Shown here in pieces: positions 46,434 to 58,161 of a DNA stretch of 64,000 nt. Under the pieces are notes generated by a model, which did not search any database, was not told the origin of the DNA, and worked only from the letters and a program-made list of their open reading frames with translations. Positions within the stretch are counted from its first letter, which is position 1, and every line of letters begins with the position of its first letter. Made by a program: the position numbers and the translations under genes. This stretch comes from Phlebiopsis flavidoalba (Eukaryota > Basidiomycota > Agaricomycetes > Polyporales > Phanerochaetaceae): NCBI GenBank assembly GCA_035772785.1, contig JAOCPU010000004.1, positions 558,001 to 622,000 of the forward strand, in the 5' to 3' direction.

Positions 46434-48900
46434 ACGTGTATCGGTTCTAATCATGCAAAAGAGTGGGGGGTGGTTTGTGTATGCGAAGAGCCAGTCCCCC
46501 AAACTCGAGAGAAGGTCCGAGTGCAGTGGAAGCTGGCGGCGCAGTACAGGGGGTGGTAGTGATCGAAGCTGAGAGCGCTTGAGCTTGGTGTGAGCACTGA
46601 CTGCCGACCTTTGTGGAAATCTTGCCGAATCACGCGCCGAGACTTGAATATTCTTTGTTCTGTTCGACTCACGACCGTCCGCCGCACGGGTCTCCAACAC
46701 ACGAGAAACGCGCGCCGGCTTCAGTCAATCCCACTGCACTAATATTTCATTCAGCACTGCATATACTTCCCCCCCCACTGTTTTTTTAGTCCCTTATCAT
46801 TTGCGAAAAAACTGTTGCACCCTCTCGTCGATATATGTTCCAAACTACCTGTCGTCAAAATCTTTGCTCAACCTCCTCTCCGATCGTCCTCATGGCGTCG
46901 GCTATTTCTCCAACCACTCCCAATCTCGCTTCTCCTCGCTAAACTCCAAACGTAACGATACGCCTACTGCCGGGCAGACCACGTTCCGAAACACAAGCCA
47001 CACGAATCCTCGCCAACTACGCCTGTACGAGTGCGCGCTCTCGGCTCTTCCGCGAACATTTCTCTACTTCACTCTCGGCTCGGGGGACGAAAAAGTTACT
47101 TGTGAAGGAGAATTGCCGCGGGGTCGGGGTGGCTCGAACGCACATCAAGTGTTGCATGCCTCTCCGCAAAATACGTATGTTTTCGTACTCTTCTCGCGTA
47201 AAGAGCGCGTCATAGTAGCCTAACTTTAATGGTGTCTAAGTTGGGTATTCTGGTTCCCGCCAGCAGCGGGCACCGGGGAAACAAGATTAAACTAGAGTTG
47301 ACTGGAAATCACGAGGAAGGCGATTAAGCAGATTGTCTCTTTCTGCTTAGCTTAGCGTCTGGTGTATGGCGTCCTTTATTGCCCACCTGACCCATTCTAA
47401 ATATCTAAAAAATCCGCGAACAGGTCGAAAGTCATGATCTGACGTCACTATGGACGCACATAAACCACCCTCGAGATCTACTTCTTCTACCACAGACTAT
47501 TTCTCCGTCTTTCATTCGTAGGGATTCGCGCGGCCATGGTATGGGAGGATCCTCTGAATCGCTTTCTAGGTGGCAACATGGATATATTTCCGTCTACGCA
47601 AAGGCGTTGCAGATCGATTATGAGGATCCCTGGATCTCGTGCCGCCTCACCATCATCGGTGACCAGTTCGTCGATTGTGAAGATAGAGAGCGGTCCAGTA
47701 GATGGGTGAAGGGTGGCGATGGAAGTGAGGAGTGGCCTGAGATTTGTGGATGCACGATTTAGTGTCCGTCAAGAACGAGGATATCTATTTCTATCTGGAA
47801 TCGGAATGGATGCAGCTCCTAAAGTCAAGGACAAGATTCAGTGAGCATCAACTCTCCATTCAAACACCTGCATGCCTTGCTGAAATGCATATAGGATTCT
47901 AGTCAAAACCATTCGTAAATGCGTCCCCTGAATCCTGCACTGCTAAGCTACGAGCGATTGAGAGTATAAAAAATCGGAACAACGGTTATGCAGTCTGCTA
48001 CTCCTACATTGTTTGCGACAACGTTGTTTGTTCACACACGACTCACCCTTCCCCTCAGACCGCCCCCCCCCCCTCACGCTGCGGTCACACTGCCCCCCCC
48101 CCGCCCTCCATACGCCCTCCAGGACTCAATGGCAAGACAAGTCAAGCGTTCCAGCGTTCCAGCTTGCAGGGAACGTACGGACTCTGTCATGACATGTGAA
48201 CTTTTTGGCCTGTTTGCTACTATGCCAGGAACGACAAGCTTCAGGGAGGCGTTGGTGTTTTAGCCCCGCAAGGATGATGATGTCCCAACGTCAGATGTAG
48301 CATTTACTGATTTCAGGTCGTTATTTCCTATCTATTTATTCATTTGCCACTGTTCTCTTTTCCACCTCGGTTATCACGTTTCAAACGGCCGTGTTGGCAT
48401 AATATCAGCGGCCGCCATCCCACATGATGGGATTGTTTTGCATATGGCGCACGACTGTCCCACATTTTCAACCTAATAAAAACAAGTGACGGAAAAAAAC
48501 AGGTCACGCGGAAAATGAACCGCGTGCGCAGTATCGTCCCAGTCCTGGACTTATAGACCCTTGTTTTCTTGTACTTGTCTCCAGTCTCGCTAGAGCCAGT
48601 AACGTAAAGACAATTTTGCCGCGAGACCGCGATGGCGAACCGTGCGCCGGAGATTAGCCTTGAGGCACCATTTTGATGATGGCGACTGCTTCGGAGACGC
48701 CCATCCTACCTACTGAAACAGCTTTCCCTCAACTCTGCCACATGTGTCTGTGTGTAGTTGGGCTGCGTTGTCGAGGTCGTTCTGCTCGCTGCATCTACTT
48801 GGCGGGCGCACCCTTCAATCCAAACACAGACAACGGACCTTGACTGCTCAGCTAGACATTCAACTCTACACGCTGCTATAATACGCTACCCGATCCTCTC
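46434..48900. other. Interval without a confidently identified gene
   Basis: About 2.5 kb upstream of Kei1. It has several open frames on both strands but no recognised domain. A coding-like patch lies at about 47430-47840 on either strand (plus: DYEDPWISCRLTIIGDQF; minus: SIFTIDELVTDDGEAARDPG). Poly-C runs occur near 48064-48076 and 48097-48106. The right end (48480-48900) probably holds the promoter of the TPT transporter. Confidence 0.35.
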
Positions 48901-49106
48901 TGACGTCTCTCCGCCCATGAACGGACACATGTCGCTTTACCTTCTGCGACCTAACATCCCTCAGTGCCGTGGGCGGCTTTGCGATGTGTATCCCTGTGAC
49001 GAAATAACAGCTAACGGACAGGAGCCACAACTACTGCGCCATCGGACAGCGTTCATTGCACCGTCCTCATATTCAGCCGAGGCACTTCCCATCCCCGTTT
49101 TATTAG

Positions 49107-50498
49107 TTGACGCTCGGACGGTCTTCGTCCGCACGTCTCTTCATCCGTGTCCGCACACAACTTTCTCTTCCCGCAACGTTCGGGCCTCGTGGAACGGTTC
49201 TGCGTAACCCTCACACGACGGACGATGCTGTACAAGAGCCTGGTGACAAACGGATTTCCCTGGTTTCGTGCCACCCTCTCACGATGGACAGCGACTGCAG
49301 TTCATCTTCCTTTGTAATCCCTGCTGGTACACTTCGTCTGCCACTACTCTCTCAAACCACAGGGCAAGGTCATCCTTGAACCAGTTTTTCGCACTACCCA
49401 GTCCATCCCTTGAGGACAAAATTTGTCAATTTCGGACTTCCCGTTTATCCTACGCACTGCTACTGCCCTCTATTTTTAGGAGTCCAGTTCGTGCTGATTT
49501 AGCTGACTCGCGGCTCAGACGTACGCAAGCCATACCTAAGAGACTACCCTCGCCCACTGTGGGTAACGGATTCCAAGTCGGCCTGAACAACATATTCTCA
49601 AGCATGGCGATATCTCGCAACACCAGTCACACTTACGGTACACACTATCAACGGTGTATGTCGGCTCCACTAGCCTCCACTCTGCACCCAGTATCCCCCA
49701 TGGTTAATCACCTACTGCGTATGCTCTATCACCGCTCTTCACGGTCGACATACGTACGCGCTGTTATTCGGCGTATCTTACAGCGCCCAGACCTACCTAT
49801 CGCTACTACCCTCTCACGCTGGGGCGTTATGCTATCGTGCAGTTTTCGACGTCTCAGCCTCAAACGCCGTGGGCCTACTGTGCGCGTTCGGCTCCGCGCT
49901 CGTATTCGTCTCGTCGAACATCTTCTTTAAGAAGATCATGCCCTCCTCCGGCTCGCATGGCGCTGGATCAGGCTCTGCACACAAACTCGACAAGGTCAAC
50001 CTCCTCTTTTATTCCTACGAGCATGGCCTTTGTTGTCATGATACCCATCTGGGTGTGGACGGACTTGCCAAAGTTCCTATCGACCCCGTCTAGCCATGTC
50101 TCCCACCCGGCACACCCTGCTCCGATTTCACAACAGTGTCACCATGTAACTTCCTTGCCAACGGCACTGTGCATTTCCTACAGAACGTCCTGGCGTTTCG
50201 TCATTTTGGCGCGGACATCCCCGGTCACATACAGCATTGCTTCTTTGGTCAAGCGCGTTGCCGTTATCTGCGCCGCCGTTGTATGGTTCTCGCAACGCGT
50301 TCATCCTATCCGGGGGACTCGGCATCGCCCTAACTTTTGGATGGCTCTATCTCTACAACAAGGCGGTAAAGAAGGGCGACGTCGACAGAGGCGAAGAGAA
50401 AGGTCCGCAGGATTGAGAAGGCATGGGAGGGTGAGCTTCCCCTGTCTAAGGACGAGGTGGATAACGAGGCGGGAACGGGTCGAGATAACTCCCGTTGA
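49107..50498 (+). CDS. TPT/SLC35-family transporter (triose-phosphate/sugar-phosphate type)
   Basis: Multi-pass Golgi or ER drug/metabolite transporter with the triose-phosphate translocator fold, resembling yeast Sly41. The first helix is QFIFLC with WYTSSA (about 49297-49340), then a GKVILNQF-like block. GNGFQVGL and IFSSMAISR (about 49560-49615) follow, with TVHTIKALSP-like remnants and the helix ALVFVSSNIFFKKIMPSS (about 49890-49950). KLDKVNLLFYS, AFVVMIPIWVWTDLPKFL (about 50030-50080), VTYSIASLVKRVAVICAAVV (about 50227-50285) and LTFGWLYLYNKAVKKGDVDR follow. The tail is acidic and ends EAGTGRDNSR at 50498. The motif SIASLVKRV, with its conserved Lys-Arg pair, is diagnostic. The N-terminal start near 49107 is uncertain because the leader is low complexity and frame-shifted. 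Confidence 0.8.
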
Positions 50499-51843
50499 AA
50501 CGCAGCCGCAACTGCAGGCTGCCCATGCATATGCACGTCTCATGCGCCAACCCGCCCACCGTTCACATCTTCATAGCTCTCAGAGCCATCCGAACGTCCA
50601 CCCCTAACCTGCATATCCATATCAATCCTCCGAACTCCAATAGCGACATCACCCATTTCTATGAAATCCAACGTCGGATCAAAGTTATGGTGAGGAGCAC
50701 ACGGGTTCGCCAACCAAGTCATATCCATCTCCGCCCCCATCCCTTGATTCCCGCACCGCCCGCAAGCAGTGCTCTGGAGCATAATCTCTGGCCGATCTTG
50801 AAGAAACACGCAGGGGAACGATCGTTGCGGGACACCACGCAAAGCGTTGACCCCGTAGGCGGTAACGACATTAATGGAGGCTCCGCGGGTGTCCGCGATC
50901 GGAGCATGAGTATGTAACAACCATTTCGCGGAATGAGGACCCATACTTTATACTATTTATACCACAACAAGACACAGCGGTTGAATATGGCGTTACTTGC
51001 TGTGTCCACTTCGGTCGTGTCAATGATAGTGCTGCATGCTTTGACTTTGTCTCCCTTCTTGTGCATAGACTTTTCCCCACACGTACGAATGATTCGCAGT
51101 ACAAGCAATAATTCATGATCATTATTTGCGACGCCATACCCCACGTACTTAAGTACTCGTTTGAGATACGCTGTCGTGCGACAAGCTCGTGGCAGATTTC
51201 TCCGGGCTACGTCCGGACAGTGGAACCATGTTCATACTCCCTTCCCGTATTCTCTGTGAGTGTTGCTGTCAGGCTCGGCGACTTGAAGCTTCTGGATCTC
51301 GAAAGCTGGGCATAAATCCCACTCTGTTTACAATGCATTACAAGATTCTCGCGAGGTTAGTACACTGAGACTATGTAAGAAACCGGGAAACACAGATGTC
51401 GGTGCCGTTGTGGGCGTATCGACCACGAGTCTCCTCGGCTTGGTGTCCCACACAGTGCGCGTGGGCGATGTTGGTCATTATCGGACCAAAGGTCAATGAT
51501 GGTACACAGGCCACGGATGACTGAGCTCTTAGCATGATATTCTGCCCTACACTGCTCTAGATCATGCCACTGAATGATCACATAAGAACAAAGTTGAAAC
51601 AGTCTGAGAGAAGGCGAACGAATCAGGCAAGAGCAAACCCAAACAAGTAGAGTGAGCGTCTATAGAGCGTCTGTGACAAAGCCCGCGCCATGAGGCACGC
51701 TGCTGTCTCGACCCCCTCGTAAACTCTCCTCTCTCCACCACGCACGCCTGCTCAATACAGCCCCAGTTCGCACTATCGCCTTGTCTATAGATCTTGAGCC
51801 GGCGATTCAGCATTATACTCATACCACAGACTTTACGTGCACC
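50499..51843. other. Intergenic, upstream of CDC55
   Basis: About 1.3 kb between two plus-strand genes. Open frames at 50500-50920 on both strands have no family resemblance. The right part (51500-51843) should contain the CDC55 promoter. Confidence 0.35.
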
Positions 51844-53800
51844 ATGATGGACACTGACGCATCGAGCTCAGGAGGGTGGCGATTCGCACAATGTTTTGGC
51901 GACAAGGGCGAGGTTGAAGACATCACTGAGGGTGAGTCGATGATTCGTACGTTCCCCGCTGAAGAGACCGTCGTTCGAGGGTGCTTGTCCTTGGGTGGGA
52001 AATGCTGACTCGCCCCCTACCTTCGTGCAGCGGACATCATCTCGACCGGGGAGTTCGACTCGACAGGCAATTATCTCGCAAACCGGAGACAAGGGAGGGG
52101 CGAGTAGTGCTTTTTGAACGTGGAGATCGACGAAATGGTCAGTCTGTGCGATATCTATTCGGGAGCCTACTAACTGACAGCATCGTATGACCTGATAACG
52201 CGGGCTTGAACATCTCACAGAAAAAAGGTTGCGAATACAAGTTCTACACCGAGTTCCAATCGCACGAACCAGAATTCGACTATCTTAAGTCGCTTGAGAT
52301 TGAAGAGAAGATCAACAAGATCAAGTGGTGCAAGCGACAGAACGCCGCGCACTTTCTGCTGTCCACCAACGGTACGCGCCCGACGCCTAGAATCCGTATT
52401 TGATGACCAGGTGCTGATCCACACCAGACAAGACAATCAAGCTTAGGAAGTATTCGAGAAATCGCTACGTGTAGTATCAGAGTCGAACCATCCTTGACGG
52501 CCAACGGCCCCGTCGGCGACCACCATACGCACTCGGCCACAGCTCAAGCTGCCCCGCATGCCAAACAGCAAGATAACATCGTGACGCTGCTGGTCCCCGC
52601 GCACAAAGTTATACTCGAAATGCACCTATGCGTACAACATCCACTCGAGTCTCGTGTTAACTCGCGATAATCCAAGAGAGGACATACATATCTGCTGGTG
52701 ACCTTCGCAGATTCAAAACCTCTGGTCGAACCTTGGATACATTTCAGACCTAATCCTTCAGTGCGCACCATGTCCCATTTTACATAATGATTGCGGAATT
52801 GAATGAAACGCAGACATCGTCCGTAGACATCAAGGCCCGTGAATATGGAGGACTGACTGAGGTCATCACCGCAGCAGAAGTTCCATCCAACGCAATGCAA
52901 ACGTATTCCATGTATTCGAGTTCGAAGGCGAATATCAAGCTCGCGGATATGCGGGACTCAGCGCCTCTGCGATAGACACGCATAAGAGAGTGCCGCGTGT
53001 GCCCGTCGATCGCCGCCGCTCTATTCTCACAATTAACCACACTTCGTCCCATGCACAGGTGTGTTCGAGGAAGAGGAGCGACCCCACAAACCGTTCCTCT
53101 TTTCCGAAAGCATCTCGTCGATCTCTGTGAGCCGTCAAGTTCAGCCACACGACGGTGGTCGGTACAGACCTACTCTCGAGAGATACCTCTCGCTGAAGAT
53201 CTGGGACGTAAACATGGACATACCAAGCCTGGTGTGAAAACGATCCCGATACATGACCATCTACGTGGTAAGCTGTGCGAGTTGTACGAAAATGATTGCA
53301 TATCCGACAAATTTGAGTTGTGTGTCTGGGGCGTGACTGACAAGTGCGTACTTTCGATAGCCTAGGTGGATTCAATGCCCATCCAGATCTATCCGAGCTG
53401 ACGTGTTCCTCGACTACAGGACACGTTCTCAAACCCGGCTCATATCACAATTACTTCCGGTATATACGACACGGAATAGACTACTCTGAACGATGTCGTC
53501 CTTCAAGCGGAACAAGTCGTCGGCGTTCAAGGCTAAGCAAGATGGGTGGTCCATCTTCCAGGCAACAAGATGGGTATCAAGAACGGCCGGCCAGGTGGAC
53601 TAAGGACAGGAGAACATGGCACTTGACACGCTAGACTTCAACAAAGAAGATTCTCCATGCGAGCTGGCACCCGCGAGAGACACACAATTGCGGTCAGTCG
53701 CACCAAAATGCATCCCGCCTACGCCACGGCGACTGATGAGTTTTTTGTCTCCAGATTGCTGCTGACGAACAATCTCTTCCTGTACAGGTTGCGGCATCAG
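51844..53800 (+). CDS. CDC55: PP2A regulatory subunit B (B55/Cdc55)
   Basis: Seven-bladed WD40 propeller that targets protein phosphatase 2A to mitotic and checkpoint substrates. The start at 51844 gives [20 protein letters not shown], then KGEVEDITE and an intron. [20 protein letters not shown] follows across slips (about 52030-52085), then [10 protein letters not shown]. The highly conserved [20 protein letters not shown] (about 52235-52294), [20 protein letters not shown] and LLSTN are intact. DKTIKLWKVFEKS is read near 52428-52465. Later blades include LTEVITAAE (about 52855), [37 protein letters not shown] (about 53245-53300), [16 protein letters not shown] and NGRPGG. The C-terminal LHASWHP and TNNLFLY lie near 53650-53790. 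The exact stop is unclear, so the end is approximate. Confidence 0.92.
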
Positions 53801-54680
53801 GATTGCGACTGGCAACGAACAGCCGAACCTCTTGTCCCCCTCTGTGCCACGATTATACAACGTATTCTACGCCCCTTCCAAGTTTGTTTGCTGTGCAGCA
53901 ACGTACGACCCACATGAGATTGACAGCTGACGGATCGGACGAGACGCTTCACGAACCGCTCGAGGACACTCGCACACGATCACCTATTCCTACGACAAAC
54001 CCTCCACACTCGTTACACAAGCAGTCATATCTATTCAACACCATTTGCACACCTTCCAACCCCCTCTTGTGTTTCCAGCCCTTTCCATCCCCAAACCGCA
54101 CATTTTGCGATGCTTCTCGGACTCACGTCGTTGCCGCATGTCGTCGTCTTCATTTCTAGTTTAGCAAACCCCGATATCAGCACCCCTTCCTTATTTTATT
54201 TACCCGGCGCAATGTCTTCGGTCTCTTTCCCCACATCGCACTCATCCCTCAGAGACAGTCAACCTCTCGCCTTCCCAATTGCTCGTACTCCAGCCAGCCT
54301 TGTAATCTTTTTCGACCCCTGGCCTTCTTTCGTTTCACCGTCACGTCTGGTCCTCGTCACCGTCACCCAGCTCAGCGCGCCGAAGAACTTGGCTCTCTCT
54401 TGCGTTTGGTGGGGCGGTGAATCTATTCGTGCGGATCGGAGGGGAGGAACTTGTGGATTTTGGTGTTGTCAGTTGGGACCCAGTCTGGTTTGCTCCAGGT
54501 GATTTCGGAAGAAGTAAACAAAGAACTGAAATGTAGTAAATATATCCCTCTAAAGCTCATTTGAAAGTTGAGGACTAGCAAGATTTGGTCCGTTTGATCC
54601 AATGACCTGAGACGAAGTACGCAACCTGAGGCCTGAGGCATAATCGCCCAATGCTACTTCGATTAGTTTGATTGCGTGCA
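53801..54680. other. Convergent 3' region of CDC55 and GAR gene
   Basis: About 880 bp. Pyrimidine-rich at 53990-54400, with no recognised gene. Most likely the 3' untranslated regions of the two convergent genes. Confidence 0.35.
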
Positions 54681-57600
54681 TTATTCAGTGAATTCCGATG
54701 AGTCTATGAACTCCGAAATACGTGAGGTGCATATAGATCCATAATGTAGTGCGAGGAGGGATGCGGGGCTGAGGGTGTAAAGTAAGTAAAAGTGCATGCG
54801 AGAAAGTTGGCAGGGATGTGCGAAATATGCTACGGGATGGGGAGATAAGGGTATACGATGGAGAAAATCAAGGCCCACTTCACGGTCATCCCCCGCTTGC
54901 CTGTTGGCAATGTACACCGATAGATCCTGCCACCCTCCCCCGACACGACACATCACCTTCTTCGTCGTTGTAGTCTGGTCGCGCCCGCGTCCGAGTCATC
55001 GTAGTGAGCTTGAGGTTGACAACCTTGCGTGCGAGCGTGTTCGAGAACGCGTACTGCGCGCGGGAGCTCTTTCACCCTCCTTAGGGATTACGCGCAACGG
55101 AGGTTCAAGTCGCTCGATGAGCAGCCCGTGCGCCATTGAGTTCGCGATTGCTGCAACTTCCGCGTCCAGGGGATCACGCGGGTTTGCGGGCACGTATGAA
55201 TGGACTGGATGCCCGTCCAGGCCGGTGTTGTCCTGTGCGCCCGAACGCGAGGGCGGCCGAACAGGTGTTCGTGGAAACGTAGAGTCCCTGAAACTCGAGG
55301 GTGGTAGCCGCGGCGTCGCGGCAGACGGACGGGGCGTTGTTCGAAGAATTTCGGGGGTTTGAGCGCGCATAGCAGACGCACGGAATCCCATGGCGCTGTC
55401 AGGACGGTAATTCGACATTGAGCTCGAAGGTCGAGAGTCCGAGTGGACATGGACGCTCGGGACGGGGATAGGTATCATAGATCGACTTGGTGGACGTGGC
55501 GGATGAGCTACTAGGCGTTTGACTACGCGTTGGGGAGAAGGCTCTCTGTAGCAGCGAGCCGGATCCTTCATCTTCCAAACCGGACCCGCTATTAGATGGC
55601 GAGGCCGAAACAGATCGCCAATGACTGCCACTGATAGGGAGGGTCTTGGAATGTGACTCGTTTTGTGTCATAGGACGGGGTTCGTGGGGAGACCGGGAAG
55701 GCCAGGTGTCTGCGCGCGGGATGGTGGTCGGTACAAGGGAGGCAAGTGAAATGTTGACAGAAGACTGTGCCGTTGATGCGGAGGACGTGACAGGAGACCA
55801 CGGGCGCGAAGAAGCCATGGAGCTTCGAGAGACACTACGTTTGTACGGTGTGCCGACGACTGAGTCTGAGCGTGAACGATCTTCCAAAAAGTGAAACTGC
55901 CCCAGCGTTGGACGGTCTCCGTTGTCCCGCAGGCCTCATTGTGAGGGATTTAATTTCATCGTCAGTCACCTTTGTAGGGAGCTATTCCATTGGGGACGGT
56001 TTATCTTCAAAAGTCGCGTTGTTGTTCACGGTCCGTTAGAGCGAGACGGTGACGAATCTGGTGTTAGACTTTTGACTGTGTTTATGAGTAGGACGCTCCG
56101 GGGTCATGGGGAGATGGAATGGATCTTTGCCAAGCATATTGAAGAGAGTATGACCTATGTCGCAATGCACGTGCAGGGTCCGGGGACGGTGTCATCTGCT
56201 TCTCAAACTTGGGTAAGGTGGGAGTAGGAGGTATCGGGGATCTACTGCCCTTGGTGATCTTTCGTGCGAGTTTGCGAAACGGGGATATGGAACGAGACAG
56301 CGTGCTCGAGCCACTCTTGGATTTCGCCACTTGCATACTGCCTGGCGGAGTCAAGAACCCGCTCTTCGTCTGGCTTGTTGTTTGCGGAGGTACTCGACTC
56401 GCTACCACTGGCAACAAGATCTGCGGTGGCGAAGATCTGTCGAACCGTGACCATGTCTCTCTATCCGTACGAGATATCCTGTCCTTCAGGCTTTGCCAGC
56501 GCTTGTGTAGACTCTGCATGTCTCCTCAAACATTCCCCATTCTTAGTGACACGTTCTTGAACACCTTTATCTATGATCGACAGTACATTTTTGTTGTGGC
56601 CGGCAATATAATGTCTAGAGCGTTTGTCAGGAAAGCCCTCAGCAAAATGACTCCTTATACTTACTTCTTCTTGGCTTCGAACGAATCTTGAAGGTTGTGA
56701 ATGCCTCAAGCGTAAGAGCAAATCCTTCGGAAGAGCCGAGTGACGCAACAGAAGAGGACGATCGCGAAAGAGAGGTCATCGGGACCGTGTTTTCGAACTT
56801 GAGTAATGAATTCCTGTTTCGCAGTGACTTGAGGCAACAGGGAGAGTCGAAAGTAAGATTTGCGTACCTGGCACCGATTCACAGCCTTCTCTAAGCTTGT
56901 CATCATCCCGTCTGCCTGGTCTGTTACAGTCCTGAATACTGTCAACCATTTGTCCTCCCGCAGCTCCTCTCTCAGAACATGGCTTTCCTTCTGTACGGCG
57001 TCCCACTCTGACAACATGGCCGCGTGTTTCCGAAGGAGCAATTCGTCTTCTCACCAACGTGCCATTCTGTGAAACGGTGGGAGTTTTTGACAGATTCTAG
57101 CGCAAAGGTCCTATAGCCTCCGCGACAGCCGCCACGTCCGTCACTGACAAACTGTAGCCGTTCATCCAACTGGGCTAGTGACTGATCGATCACGCGTGAG
57201 GTCGTGGACGCGTCGCCAGACTGTGACTTGTGCCGCAGCTCTTGGATTTCTGTCGTGTAGACAACGCAAAATTAATGCTTGCAGGAGGCCACCAAGCTTG
57301 TTTACTGACCGAATATCCTGGTTTCAATGTCTGATATACTATAAGAAAGCTCAGTTATATGGGTTGAAACAGCCAACAAGCGAATGTCTCTGGGGGGAAA
57401 GGAGTCAATCGAGTATTTCGATAAACTCACTTGTAAAGGCTTACTCTTGGCTCCTTTGCTTACCCTTCAGCGACATGTGTGATAGACGATTCGCCGTGAT
57501 GGTCACGTTCTCTGCATGAGCATGAGAGTGAGGACAACGGCATGAAGCTGGTTATGTGATGGCCTACCATCATCGGCCACATTGAGAGACACGCGGGAAG

Positions 57601-57730
57601 ATGAGGCCGAGCTGCTAGCACTACCTGATGCGGTGGGAGAGGGTAAGGCAGGTAGTGCTCGATCGCGGTTAGAGAGAGAGGATGACGAATGAAAACTGCT
57701 GGTCGAGGAGCTTGCACTTAGAGATAACAT
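54681..57730 (-). CDS. GAR-domain, KAR9-like microtubule-binding protein
   Basis: Probable cytoskeletal linker. The start at 57730 gives MLSLSASSSTSSFHSSSSLS, a Ser-rich leader. A helical region follows: SLAQLDERLQFVSD (about 57125-57185), HAAMLSEWDAVQKESHVLRE (about 56960-57025), DQADGMMTSLEKAVNRCQ, then QSLKDRI. This resembles the KAR9-like coiled region of fungal proteins. A long low-complexity Ser/Pro/Arg region (about 55400-56450) may be heavily phosphorylated and microtubule-binding. The C-terminal GAR (GAS2-related) domain is read as PLDAEVAAIANSMAHGLLIE, then RARSTRSRTR and VMCRVGGGWQDLSVYIANRQ (about 54890-54955). The GAR domain binds microtubules in GAS2 and spectraplakins. The stop at 54681 follows a short tail. 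Confidence 0.75.
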
Positions 57731-58161
57731 AGGAGCGAGAGCACACAATAAACAAGGTTAAGTGACGAGGGAGAGCAAGGAGAGGTTAAGGCAAGGCCAA
57801 GAGACGGAGTAAGCCTTGTAGTCCGGAGTAGTGGTGGTACAAAACGTCGGAGGATCCGCCGGGTCAGAAGTCGAGTGCTGCAAACGGAAGGGGTATAAGC
57901 AAACGGAGTAGAACACGACACGACGGACCCCCGAGCGAGGAACGGCCGGTATAGTTTACGGGTCTGCGCGATGTTCACAACGGCGAGGACGGAGGGAGAG
58001 AATAAACATCAATATCGCCCAACATGGCCTTGTTGGAGACTTATCTGGCACTTATTGCATCAAATTAATCAATTACCAACTGGACTATGAGGTCCACTTG
58101 GTACGGTAATATAAGCGAGAGGACAAAAGGGAAATAGAGCACGAACAAAACAACCATAGCA
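57731..58161. other. Spacer between GAR gene and Clr2-like gene
   Basis: About 430 bp, the GAR-gene promoter and the 3' flank of the next minus-strand gene. No gene seen. Confidence 0.35.
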
